This document shows, in pieces, positions 1-7,891 of a DNA stretch of 60,838 bases. Made by a program: the position numbers and the translations under genes. The DNA lies in NCBI GenBank assembly GCA_023248995.1, contig JAHFDN010000017.1, positions 1 through 60,838 on the forward strand, written 5' to 3'. The notes under the pieces were generated by a model. It did no database searches. It worked only from the letters and a program-made list of their open reading frames with translations, and had not been told where the DNA came from. The stretch is from Candidatus Rokuibacteriota bacterium (lineage in GTDB: Bacteria; Methylomirabilota; Methylomirabilia; Rokubacteriales; CSP1-6). Every line of letters starts with the position of its first letter. Positions within the stretch are counted from its first letter, which is position 1.

Positions 1-1
1 G

Positions 2-163
2 GCGGCAGACCTCAACCGCGACGGCATCGTCACCCTCCAGGAGCTCTACGAGTACTTGGAGCAGCAGGTCACGCAGAAGTCCCGGGCCGTGGGCGGCAAC
101 CAGCACCCCATCATGAAGGGCGAGCTGGAAGGGGTCCTCCCTCTGGTGAAGGTGGGGCGCTGA
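2..163 (+). CDS. C-terminal end of a caspase-family (peptidase C14-like) protein, partial
   Basis: Only the last 53 codons are in the window; the frame enters at base 2 and ends at TGA 161-163. The residues include DLNRDGIVTLQEL, an EF-hand-like acidic loop, followed by an YLEQQV helix and a QHPIMKGEL segment. This combination is typical of the C-terminus of bacterial caspase-like (metacaspase) proteins, where the segment follows the peptidase fold. The catalytic His and Cys would lie upstream and cannot be seen, so the family call rests on the tail alone. The gene converges on the minus-strand dehydrogenase that ends 22 bases downstream. Confidence 0.5.
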   Translation, partial: AADLNRDGIVTLQELYEYLEQQVTQKSRAVGGNQHPIMKGELEGVLPLVKVGR

Positions 164-185
164 CGTCGAAGCCCCCGTCGGAGTC

Positions 186-1091
186 TCAGACAGGCGCCTC
201 ACGTGGAGAGGGTTTGAGGAAGGTGTAGACGGACGAGAAATCCTTCCGCCCCAGGCCGTGGCTCGAGGCCAGCCGGTAGAGCTCGAACGCGGCGGACGCC
301 ACGAAGACGGGCTGGCGCAGTTCCCGCGCGGCGTTGACCGCCAGCCCCAGGTCCTTCGCCATGAGGTCGGTCATGAAGCCCGGGGCGTAGTCACGGTTCG
401 AGGCCGCCTTCGCCACGAGCCCCGGGACCGGGTGGTTGTGCTCCATCGCCCACGTGTGGCCTGAAGATTTGGAAATCACCTCGGTCAGGATCTTCGGGTC
501 CACGCCGAATGCCTCGGCCAGGCGAAAGGCCTCGCTCACCGCCACCGTGGCGACCCCCGCGATGAGGTTATTGCAGAGCTTCGCCACCTCCCCGCTCCCC
601 ACCGGACCCACGTGGATGATGTTGGAGCCCATGGCGGCAAGCGCCGGCCGCGCCTCCTCCAGATCCCTGGAATCGCCGCCCACCATGATCGTCAGCGTCC
701 CCTCGACGGCGCGCGGCACCGCCCCCGACACGGGCGCGTCCAGGAAGCGGACCCCCTTGGCCTTCGCCCGCTCCGCGACACGGCGTGATGTCGACGGATC
801 GATCGTGGACATGTCCACGCAGAGACGGCCCGCGGGCGCGCCGGCGAGCACGCCGTCGGGTCCCAGGTAGGCCGCCTCCACGTCGGAGGAGGACGGGAGC
901 ATGGTGATCACGAGGTCGGAGTCCCGCGCCGCCTCGGCCGACGACGCGGCCACCGCCGCGCCCCGCCGGCGCGCCTCCTCCAGCGCCTCCGGCCGGGCGT
1001 CGTAGGCCAGCACGGAGAATAGGGCCTTCACGAGATTCGTGACCATGGGAATGCCCATGGTCCCTGTCCCGACGAACCCGATCCGTTTCAT
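186..1091 (-). CDS. NAD(P)-dependent 3-hydroxyisobutyrate dehydrogenase-family oxidoreductase
   Basis: A 301-aa beta-hydroxyacid dehydrogenase that should oxidise a 3-hydroxy acid (or reduce the matching semialdehyde) with NAD(P). The N-terminal Rossmann fold shows GTGTMG at residues 8-13. The substrate signature DAPVSG is at 118-123. The catalytic lysine motif EVAKLCNN is at about 168-175 (Lys171), followed by the all-alpha C-terminal domain. Length and motif order match the MmsB/GarR/glyoxylate-reductase group; the substrate cannot be read from sequence. The ATG overlaps the stop of the upstream 358-aa gene by 4 nt (ATGA), so it is the third gene of the selenoprotein operon and probably works on the same small-molecule pathway. 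Confidence 0.9.
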   Translation of the reverse strand: MKRIGFVGTGTMGIPMVTNLVKALFSVLAYDARPEALEEARRRGAAVAASSAEAARDSDLVITMLPSSSDVEAAYLGPDGVLAGAPAGRLCVDMSTIDPSTSRRVAERAKAKGVRFLDAPVSGAVPRAVEGTLTIMVGGDSRDLEEARPALAAMGSNIIHVGPVGSGEVAKLCNNLIAGVATVAVSEAFRLAEAFGVDPKILTEVISKSSGHTWAMEHNHPVPGLVAKAASNRDYAPGFMTDLMAKDLGLAVNAARELRQPVFVASAAFELYRLASSHGLGRKDFSSVYTFLKPSPREAPV

Positions 1092-2164
1092 TCTCTGTGT
1101 CCTCCGTTGAGGAGACGGGTGAGCGGGCGGTGCACTGCCCGGCTGAACGTCGAGTTCGGGACGACGGCCGAGTGTTTGCCGGCCCCGCCCGCGACGATCA
1201 CGAAGATCTCTTCCGGCGAGGCCACGATCGGCAGGAGCGTCCGGTCATCGGTGACGGCCCTCATCCATTCCGGCCAGTCCTGAATCCCCCACATGCCGCC
1301 CAGCTTCAGCGTGCCGAGCGGGAGCCGCGCGTGCTCGAAGACGAACCTCTTGACCTCGCCCTTCGACAGGCCGTCCCCCGCGATCGTGGCGGCGTGCTCG
1401 GGCCCGAGAACCAGGAGCAACTGGCTCTGGGAGAGGTACCACTTGACGTTGGAGCCGAGCGTCGCCGCCGTGTCCGACACCGTGTGGAGGATCCCCGCCG
1501 CCCCCGTAGAGACGTGGTCGTTGACGTTGTGGGGCGCCTCGCCCCCGAAGACGGTGACCACCGACTGGTCGGGGGCGTACCCGAGCTCGACGTGGAGCGG
1601 CGCCCACGGGCACGCCGCCTCGTTCTCGGCAATCGCGTAGGCGAACTTGGCCGGGCTCCCCTGGGTCGCCATGTCGTGACGCCCGGGCCAGCCCCCGCCG
1701 ACGTTCATCAGGATCAACCGGATCGCCCGGCCGATCGTCGCGTTGGCGCGGAAGCCCGGGCCGAAGCAGCCCGAGCCCCCGTGCATGCCGATGGCACGGG
1801 CGTACGGGCCGCTCAGGATCAGGAGCGGCGCCACCGGGTGGGTCGTGGCCTGGACCCCGTAAAGGTTGAAGGCGGGATCGAGCATCGCCTCGACCGCGGT
1901 CAGGACGACCGGGAAGTGAGCGGGCAGGCAGCCGGCCATCACGGCGTTGACCGCGAGCTTCTCCAGCGTCGCCTCGCGCCAGAGCGGCGGGAGCGCGCCC
2001 AGGGATTCCTGGGGATCCCCGGCCACGGCCCCGAGCATCGACTCCACCCGCTCGAGGGTCGGCGGGATGATCGGCAGGCCGTCGCACCACTCGCGCTCGC
2101 AGAAGGCCGAGAAGACGGCCTCAGGAGAGTCGGGGAGCTCGAGGATTTCCGAAAGAAGCGTCAC
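1088..2164 (-). CDS. conserved protein of unknown function, coupled to the UGSC selenoprotein
   Basis: A 358-aa protein I cannot assign to a characterised enzyme. It is probably cytoplasmic: no signal peptide or clear membrane helix is seen. Visible features are an N-terminal CEREWCDGLPIIPPT segment with a Cys pair (Cys23 and Cys27), a Gly-rich GGSGCFGPGF loop near the middle with one Cys, NVGGGWPG, and a C-terminal IVAGGAGKHSAV stretch. The Cys residues and Gly loops would suit a redox or ligand-binding role, but that is inference. The start is a GTG whose last base is shared with the TGA of the selenoprotein gene (GTGA), and its stop overlaps the dehydrogenase start. The three genes are therefore translationally coupled and probably act together. 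Confidence 0.75.
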   Translation of the reverse strand: MTLLSEILELPDSPEAVFSAFCEREWCDGLPIIPPTLERVESMLGAVAGDPQESLGALPPLWREATLEKLAVNAVMAGCLPAHFPVVLTAVEAMLDPAFNLYGVQATTHPVAPLLILSGPYARAIGMHGGSGCFGPGFRANATIGRAIRLILMNVGGGWPGRHDMATQGSPAKFAYAIAENEAACPWAPLHVELGYAPDQSVVTVFGGEAPHNVNDHVSTGAAGILHTVSDTAATLGSNVKWYLSQSQLLLVLGPEHAATIAGDGLSKGEVKRFVFEHARLPLGTLKLGGMWGIQDWPEWMRAVTDDRTLLPIVASPEEIFVIVAGGAGKHSAVVPNSTFSRAVHRPLTRLLNGGHRE

Positions 2165-2724
2165 GGTTTGACACCGATCAGCGCCACGAGCTCCCGCACC
2201 GCCTGCTGCGCCCGGCGGAGGACGCCGTCGGGTTTTTCGCCGCCCAGCGGATGGTCAATGACCAGGAGCGGCAGCCCTCCGATCCCGCGGGCCCGGAGCT
2301 CCGCCGCCGCCAGCGGCTCGAACGTCGTCGTCGCGATCAGCCCGGCCGGCGTGCCGCCCTTGGCCAGCTCCACCGCGTCGTGGAGACTCCACGACGTGCA
2401 GGAGCCTCAGTCGGCCGAGCCGGCCAGGACGAGATCGCAGGCCTTGGCCAGCGCCTCCAGGATCTCCGGCGCGGCGGGGGAAGAAGCGTTCGCCTTCCTC
2501 CGGTGGACGACGTCTTGGACGCCGAAACCTCGCCGGAGGAGCTCGCCCATGTCGGCCGCGAGACGATCGAAGTTCGCCTTGGTATTGTCGAGAAAGCCGA
2601 TGGTCTTCCCCCGGAGGTCCGAGGGGAGCGCAGGCGCCGTCAGGACGCTTGGACGCGCCTCCCCCACAGGGCTCAGCACGCGAATAGATCTGGACTCGGA
2701 CATGGAGGGCGTCTCCCGGCCCAT
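2161..2724 (-). CDS. UGSC-family selenoprotein (in-frame TGA read as selenocysteine)
   Basis: Two adjacent minus-strand reading frames (2407-2724 and 2161-2406) lie in the same phase and are separated only by TGA at 2407-2409. Read through as selenocysteine they give one 187-aa protein in which residues 106-109 are U-G-S-C, preceded by AGSAD and followed by TSWSLHDAVELAK. This is the defining Sec/Cys-G-S-C motif of the UGSC family, which is close to this length. No premature-stop interpretation is needed, because the sequence after the TGA is family-like and stays open to the natural stop. A SECIS-like hairpin follows the TGA by 10 nt. The start is ATG 2724, with a second Met at residue 8. 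The function is unknown; a thiol/selenol redox role is likely. No selA, selB, selC or selD lies in the window. Confidence 0.88.
2376..2396 (-). promoter_or_regulatory. bacterial SECIS-like hairpin for UGA recoding
   Basis: On the minus-strand mRNA an 8-bp perfect stem (CGUCGUGG / CCACGACG) encloses the 5-nt loop AGUCU. The stem begins 11 nt after the UGA, and the loop G lies about 20 nt from it. Bacterial SECIS elements sit inside the coding sequence, with a G near the start of a small apical loop some 16-37 nt after the UGA; this hairpin meets those rules. The same bases encode the conserved TSWSLHDA residues. Pairing was done by eye, without an energy calculation. Confidence 0.75.
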
Positions 2725-2947
2725 TCTACGTCCAAGGCCAGGAGGACCTCAAGCGAACGCCGCTGGAAGTCCGCGCGCCGCCCCAGCCTCTGGGCTCCCC
2801 CCGGTCCCCAGGGGGCGCACCATCCATCCCGATCCGGGGTGGCATCAGCGGTACGAGGAGGCCCCCAAGCGCCAGGGCCGCCTCTACGATGAGTTTGTAG
2901 GATTGTCCCGCTCCTGACATACTAGAGCCCGGCAGGAAGACTGACCG

Positions 2948-5467
2948 ATGCGCATCGCCTTCGGCTGCGACCACGCTGGCCACCCGTTGAAGGAGCCGAT
3001 CATCTCGGCTCTGGAGGAGGACGACCATCACGTCCTCGATCTCGGGACCTTCTCCACCGATCCGGTGGACTACCCGGATTTTGCCCGAGCCGTCGGCAAG
3101 GCGGTGCGCAACCAGTTCGTCGAGCTGGGGATCCTGGTCTGCGGCAGCGGGGTCGGCGCCGCCATCGCCGCCAACAAGATCCCGGGCGTGCGCGCGGCGC
3201 TCTGCCAGGACCTCTTCACGGCGCGCCAGAGCCGCGAAGACGACGACGCCAACGTGCTCTGCCTGGGCGCCCGCGTGCTGAACGCCGAGACCGCCATCGA
3301 ACTCGCCCGCGAATGGCTCGCGACGTCGTTTTCCGGTGAGGAGCGGCACGTTCGCCGCCTCGCCAAGATCGTCGAGCTGGAGCAGGGAGCTCTCCACCCA
3401 ACGGCCGAACGGACGGTCCGCCGCGAGTCCGCCCCCCGGCTCACCGTCCCCGCGCCCGTCAAAGAGCCCGCGACCCCTCGGGCCAGACCCGAGCCGCGGC
3501 CAGTCCCGACCCCAGAGGAAGCCCCGGCGCGGCCGATTCCCCCCCCCGCCCGGGAACGCCCGGCTCCTCCCCCCCCACGGCCCGACGAGGAGCGCGTGGA
3601 TCTCGATCCGTCACTCGCCGACGAGGTCGCCAAGGTCATCGAGGAGTTCGACCGGGAGACCGGCGTCGTGGAGCCGAGGCCGCGCCCCGCGCCAGTGCGG
3701 CCGGCCCCCAAGGCCGCACCACCCACCTCCCCGCCGCCACCGCCACCGCCTCCTCCACCGCTCCCACCGCCGACCCCGGCCGAGCGGACGGCCCAGATGG
3801 CGGAGGCCACCCTCGCGGCCCTCGAGCGGAGCGGGTTCGTCGAAAGCCTCTGGATCAAAGACGCATCCATCTGGTCGGAGGACAGCGCCCAGCAGGCGGT
3901 GATCCGAAATCGCCTCGGCTGGCTCACGTCGCCGACCTTGATGCAGGGGCACGCCGACGAGCTCAAGGAGTTCGCCGACGACATCCGCCGCTCTCACTAC
4001 ACCCACGCGCTCCTCCTCGGCATGGGAGGGTCCACCCTCTGCCCCGAGGTCCTCTCGCTCACCTTCGGTTCGAAGATGGGATTCCCGGACCTGGTGGTCC
4101 TCGACTCCACCGACCCGGCTGCCATCAAGGCCACGTTGAACCGGATCAACCTGCCTCGCACCCTGTTTGTGGTCTCCTCGAAGTCCGGCCTCACCACCGA
4201 GACGCTCGCCTTCTACTCCTTCTTCCGCGAGCAGGTGGAGCGCGGCTCGCGGGGGAAGCCCGGCCTCCAGTTCGTCGCGATCACGGACGGCGGCACGCCC
4301 CTGGAGAAGCTGGCGAAGAGCCAGGGTTTCCGCAAGATCTTCCTCAATCCGCCCACCATCGGCGGCCGCTTCTCGGGGCTCTCCTACTTCGGCCTCCTGC
4401 CTGGTGCGCTGGTCGGCATCGACGTGACCGGACTCCTGGAGCGGGCGGTCGCGGCGGTGGAAGAGGCCAGCGATTCCGTCCCCGTCCGGCAGAATCCCGG
4501 CGTCGTCCTGGGCGCCAAGCTGGCCGCCTGGGCCAAGGCGGGTCGCGATAAGGTGACCTTCGTCTTCTCCCCCGCCCTCGCCCCCTTTGGCGCCTGGGTG
4601 GAGCAGCTCCTCGCCGAAAGTCTCGGAAAGAACGGGCGCGGCCTGATCCCGGTGGACGGCGAGCCTCTCGGCCCCCCGACTGTGTACGGCTCCGACCGTC
4701 TCTTCGTGGCGATCACCTTGGCCGAAGAGGCCGTCGCGCTCGAGGCCGGCCTCGCGGCGCTCGAGGAGGCCGGCCACCCGGTGATCCGGATCCGCCTGGA
4801 GGAGATCCTGGACCTGGGCCGCGAGTTCTACCGGTGGGAGATCGCGACGGCGACTCTCGGGGCCGTCCTGGAGGTCAATCCCTTCGACGAGCCGAACGTC
4901 CAGGAGTCCAAGGACAACACGGCCAAGCTCCTGGCCACGTACCGCACCAGCCGCCGGCTGCCCGAGTGGCCCGTGGACCGCGAAGAAGACGGCATCGCGC
5001 TGCTCACCGGCGCGGGCACGAAACCCTCCACGGTCGCCGAGGGGCTCGGGGCCCACCTGGGGCTGGCGCGGCCGGGGGATTACCTGGCTTTGCAGGCGTA
5101 CCTGCCGCCACGACCGGAGATGGTCGAGGCCTTCCAAGAACTGCGCCGGGTCATGCGTGACAAGTCCAAGCTCGCCGTGACGTTGGGCCTCGGTCCGCGC
5201 TACCTGCACTCGACCGGGCAGCTCCACAAGGGAGGTCCCCCGAGCGCCCTCATCATCCAGATCACCGCCGACGATCCTCACGATCTGCCCATCCCGGGGG
5301 AGACGTTCACGTTCGCCGTCTTGAAGAACGCCCAGGCCCTAGGCGATCTGCAAGCGCTCCGAAACAAAGGCCGGCGGGTGATCAGGGTCCACCTGGGCGG
5401 AAAAGACCCGGTGGACACCCTGAAGAAGTTCACCGCGATTCTGGCCCGGGTCGTCCCCGCCCGCTAG
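2948..5467 (+). CDS. ribose-5-phosphate isomerase B fused to glucose-6-phosphate isomerase
   Basis: An 839-aa fusion of two sugar-phosphate isomerases. Residues 1-150 are RpiB: FGCDHAG at 5-11, catalytic Cys65 in CGSGVGAAIAANK, and DDANVLCLGAR near 99-109. They would interconvert ribose-5-P and ribulose-5-P. Residues of about 155-285 are a low-complexity Pro/Ala/Glu/Arg linker with a long polyproline run. Residues of about 285-839 are a PGI domain of the type found in transaldolase-PGI fusions: GMGGSTLCPEVL, VSSKSGLTTET, ITDGGTPLEK, GGRFSGLSYFG and ESKDNTAKLLATYR. They would interconvert glucose-6-P and fructose-6-P. It heads an operon with gnd, zwf and pgl, so one locus covers the oxidative pentose-phosphate branch and both of its exits. 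Both catalytic domains look intact. Confidence 0.92.
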   Translation: MRIAFGCDHAGHPLKEPIISALEEDDHHVLDLGTFSTDPVDYPDFARAVGKAVRNQFVELGILVCGSGVGAAIAANKIPGVRAALCQDLFTARQSREDDDANVLCLGARVLNAETAIELAREWLATSFSGEERHVRRLAKIVELEQGALHPTAERTVRRESAPRLTVPAPVKEPATPRARPEPRPVPTPEEAPARPIPPPARERPAPPPPRPDEERVDLDPSLADEVAKVIEEFDRETGVVEPRPRPAPVRPAPKAAPPTSPPPPPPPPPPLPPPTPAERTAQMAEATLAALERSGFVESLWIKDASIWSEDSAQQAVIRNRLGWLTSPTLMQGHADELKEFADDIRRSHYTHALLLGMGGSTLCPEVLSLTFGSKMGFPDLVVLDSTDPAAIKATLNRINLPRTLFVVSSKSGLTTETLAFYSFFREQVERGSRGKPGLQFVAITDGGTPLEKLAKSQGFRKIFLNPPTIGGRFSGLSYFGLLPGALVGIDVTGLLERAVAAVEEASDSVPVRQNPGVVLGAKLAAWAKAGRDKVTFVFSPALAPFGAWVEQLLAESLGKNGRGLIPVDGEPLGPPTVYGSDRLFVAITLAEEAVALEAGLAALEEAGHPVIRIRLEEILDLGREFYRWEIATATLGAVLEVNPFDEPNVQESKDNTAKLLATYRTSRRLPEWPVDREEDGIALLTGAGTKPSTVAEGLGAHLGLARPGDYLALQAYLPPRPEMVEAFQELRRVMRDKSKLAVTLGLGPRYLHSTGQLHKGGPPSALIIQITADDPHDLPIPGETFTFAVLKNAQALGDLQALRNKGRRVIRVHLGGKDPVDTLKKFTAILARVVPAR

Positions 5468-5482
5468 CCACCGCTCGTCGTC

Positions 5483-6394
5483 ATGGATCTCGGGTTCGTG
5501 GGCCTCGGCCGGATGGGGGCCAGCATGGTGGAGCGGCTCCTGGGCGGGGGGCACCGCGTCGTCGCCTTCGACCTGTCGGCGGAGGCGCGGCGCGCGGTGG
5601 CGGCCAAGGGCGCGATCGACGCCGCCTCCCTCGACGAGCTCGTTCGGGCTCTGACCCCGCCCCGCGCCGTCTGGATCATGGTGCCGGCCGGTCGCCCCAC
5701 CGAGGAGACCATCCGAGAGCTCGCGGGGCGTCTCGGCCGGGGCGATGTCCTCGTTGACGGCGGCAACACTCACTACAAGGACGACCTCCGCCGCGCCGCC
5801 GAGCTCACGCCGCAGGGCCTCCACTACGTGGACGCGGGAACCAGCGGCGGCGTGTGGGGACTCAAGAACGGCTACTGCCTGATGGTGGGCGGCGAGCGGG
5901 CGATCTTCGATCGCCTGGAACCCATCTTCCGAACCCTGGCGCCGCCCGACGGCTACGCTTACGTGGGCGGCCACGGGGCCGGCCACTACGTGAAGATGAT
6001 CCACAACGGCGTCGAGTACGGGCTGATGCAGGCCTACGCCGAGGGGTTCGAACTGCTCCACGCGTCGGAGTTCCGGCTGGACCTGACGGCCATCGCCCAC
6101 CTCTGGAACCAGGGGAGCGTCGTCCGCTCCTGGCTCCTGGAGCTGGCCGAGATGGCGTTGAAGGCGGACCCGAACCTCTCGGCCGTCCAGGGGTACGTGG
6201 AGGACTCGGGCGAGGGGCGGTGGACGGTCGAGGCCGCCCTGGAGAAGGACGTCCCCGCGCCCGCGATCGCGCTTTCCCTCTTTGCCCGCTTTCGCTCCCG
6301 GCAATCGAACGCCTTCGCCGACAAAATGCTGGCTGCCCTCCGCCACGCCTTCGGCGGGCACGCCGTGAAACGTAGCGGCCCGGCCGGCCGCTGA
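5483..6394 (+). CDS. gnd: 6-phosphogluconate dehydrogenase, decarboxylating (short form)
   Basis: Oxidatively decarboxylates 6-phosphogluconate to ribulose-5-phosphate. The 303-aa length is that of the short bacterial (YqeC/GndA-like) form rather than the roughly 470-aa dimeric form. The nucleotide fold has GLGRMG at residues 7-12, DGGNTHYKDD at about 92-101, and the substrate motif SGGVWGLKNGYCLMVGG at 121-137. The catalytic stretch HYVKMIHNGVEYG holds Lys171 and Asn175. It starts 15 nt after the isomerase fusion stop and is followed 6 nt later by zwf, so the three genes form one operon. GTG/GTC starts a few codons upstream have no better support; the ATG gives the expected N-terminus. Confidence 0.95.
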   Translation: MDLGFVGLGRMGASMVERLLGGGHRVVAFDLSAEARRAVAAKGAIDAASLDELVRALTPPRAVWIMVPAGRPTEETIRELAGRLGRGDVLVDGGNTHYKDDLRRAAELTPQGLHYVDAGTSGGVWGLKNGYCLMVGGERAIFDRLEPIFRTLAPPDGYAYVGGHGAGHYVKMIHNGVEYGLMQAYAEGFELLHASEFRLDLTAIAHLWNQGSVVRSWLLELAEMALKADPNLSAVQGYVEDSGEGRWTVEAALEKDVPAPAIALSLFARFRSRQSNAFADKMLAALRHAFGGHAVKRSGPAGR

Positions 6395-6400
6395 GCCCCG

Positions 6401-7891
6401 ATGCCGGACGACCCCTTTGCGCTGGTGATTTTCGGCGCCTCGGGCGACTTGACGAAGCGCAAGCTCGTCCCCGCCCTCTGGGGCCTCTTTCAGGGGCGCG
6501 TGCTCCCCGAGCCGTTCGTCATCATCGGCGTGGCCCGATCGGAGATGTCCCACGAGGTCTTCCGCGAGCGGATGCGGGAGGCGGTCGCCGAGTTCGCGCG
6601 GGTCCAGCCCCCCGCCTCTCACGTCTGGGACCGCTTCGCGTCGTCCCTTTACTACTGCGCCGGGAGCCCGGCGGATCCGCTGCTCTACGAGCGGCTCGGC
6701 GCGCTTTTGAAGGAACTGGAAAAGGACACGGACACCGGCGGCAACCGGTTGTTCTACTGCGCGACCCCTCCGAGCCTCTACCCGCAGATCGTGACGCGGC
6801 TGGGCACTTCGGGGCTCCACCGGGAGAAGGCCGGGTGGTCGCGGATCATCATCGAGAAGCCCTTCGGCCGGGACTTGGCGAGCGCGAGAGAGCTGAACCG
6901 CATCGTCTCCCTAGTCTTCAGGGAAGACCAGGTCTATCGGATCGACCACTACCTGGGGAAGGAAACGGTCCAGAACATCCTGGTCTTCCGCTTCGCCAAC
7001 GGCATCTTCGAGCCGCTCTGGAACCGCAACCACGTCAATCACGTCCAGATCACCGTGGCCGAGAGCCTCGGCGTCGAGGCGCGCGGCGCCTACTACGAGG
7101 AGGCCGGCGCCCTGCGCGACATGATCCAGAACCACATCCTCCAGCTCCTCTGCCTGGTGGCGATGGAGCCACCGGTCACCTTCGACGCCAGCCCGGTCCG
7201 CGACGAGAAGACCAAAGTGCTCCGCGCCATCCGGCCCATCCACCCTGATCAGGTGGATCAGGTGGCAGTCCGCGGCCAGTACGGCCCCGGCTTTCTCGAC
7301 GGCCAGCGCGTCCCCGGCTACAGGAGCGAACCGGCCGTGTCCCCGGATTCCCGGACCGAGACCTTCGCCGCGCTCAGGCTCCACGTGGACAACTTCCGGT
7401 GGGCCGGAGTCCCCTTCTACCTCCGCACCGGCAAGCGCCTGCCCAAGCGGGCCAGCGAGATCGCCATCCAGTTCTGGGGCACCCCGCACCTGCTCTTCCG
7501 GCGGACCAATCCCTCAGACCGCATCGAGCCGAACCTCCTGGTTCTCCGGATCCAGCCCGACGAGGGCATGGCGCTGACCTTCGGGGCCAAGCTCCCCGGG
7601 CCCGAGATCAACATCCGCTCCGTCACCATGGACTTCCGCTACGGCGCCTCTTTCGGCGGCGAGCCGCCCGAAGCCTACGAGCGCCTCCTGCTCGACGCCC
7701 TTCGCGGGGACGCGACCCTCTACGCGCGGGGCGACTGGGTGGACGTGGCGTGGGAGATGTTGACACCGGTGCTGGAGGCGTGGGGCGAGGGGCTGGCTCC
7801 GAAGTTCCCCAACTACGAGGCGGGGACCTGGGGGCCACCGGAAGCCGACGCCTTCGTCGAGCGCGAGGGCCGGCAATGGCGGCGCCTGTAG
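6401..7891 (+). CDS. zwf: glucose-6-phosphate 1-dehydrogenase
   Basis: Catalyses the NAD(P)-dependent oxidation of glucose-6-phosphate to 6-phosphogluconolactone, the entry to the oxidative pentose-phosphate pathway. The 496-aa length is normal for the family. The dinucleotide-binding loop FGASGDLTKRKL is at 11-22. EKPFGRD is at about 152-158, and the active-site signature RIDHYLGKE at 180-188 carries the substrate lysine and catalytic His. The C-terminal domain contains YLRTGKRLPKR, which binds substrate. Its 3' end overlaps the start of pgl by 16 nt, so the next pathway step is translationally coupled. Confidence 0.96.
   Translation: MPDDPFALVIFGASGDLTKRKLVPALWGLFQGRVLPEPFVIIGVARSEMSHEVFRERMREAVAEFARVQPPASHVWDRFASSLYYCAGSPADPLLYERLGALLKELEKDTDTGGNRLFYCATPPSLYPQIVTRLGTSGLHREKAGWSRIIIEKPFGRDLASARELNRIVSLVFREDQVYRIDHYLGKETVQNILVFRFANGIFEPLWNRNHVNHVQITVAESLGVEARGAYYEEAGALRDMIQNHILQLLCLVAMEPPVTFDASPVRDEKTKVLRAIRPIHPDQVDQVAVRGQYGPGFLDGQRVPGYRSEPAVSPDSRTETFAALRLHVDNFRWAGVPFYLRTGKRLPKRASEIAIQFWGTPHLLFRRTNPSDRIEPNLLVLRIQPDEGMALTFGAKLPGPEINIRSVTMDFRYGASFGGEPPEAYERLLLDALRGDATLYARGDWVDVAWEMLTPVLEAWGEGLAPKFPNYEAGTWGPPEADAFVEREGRQWRRL

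Noticed and set aside
2407-2409. TGA as a nonsense mutation splitting a pseudogene
   Set aside because: The TGA falls exactly on the Sec position of the U-G-S-C motif, both halves are family-like and in phase, and a hairpin follows at the right distance.
1097-2917. 606-codon open frame on the plus strand
   Set aside because: It is Arg/Gly/Pro-rich, has no family features, and lies antisense to the selenoprotein operon; a by-product of high GC.
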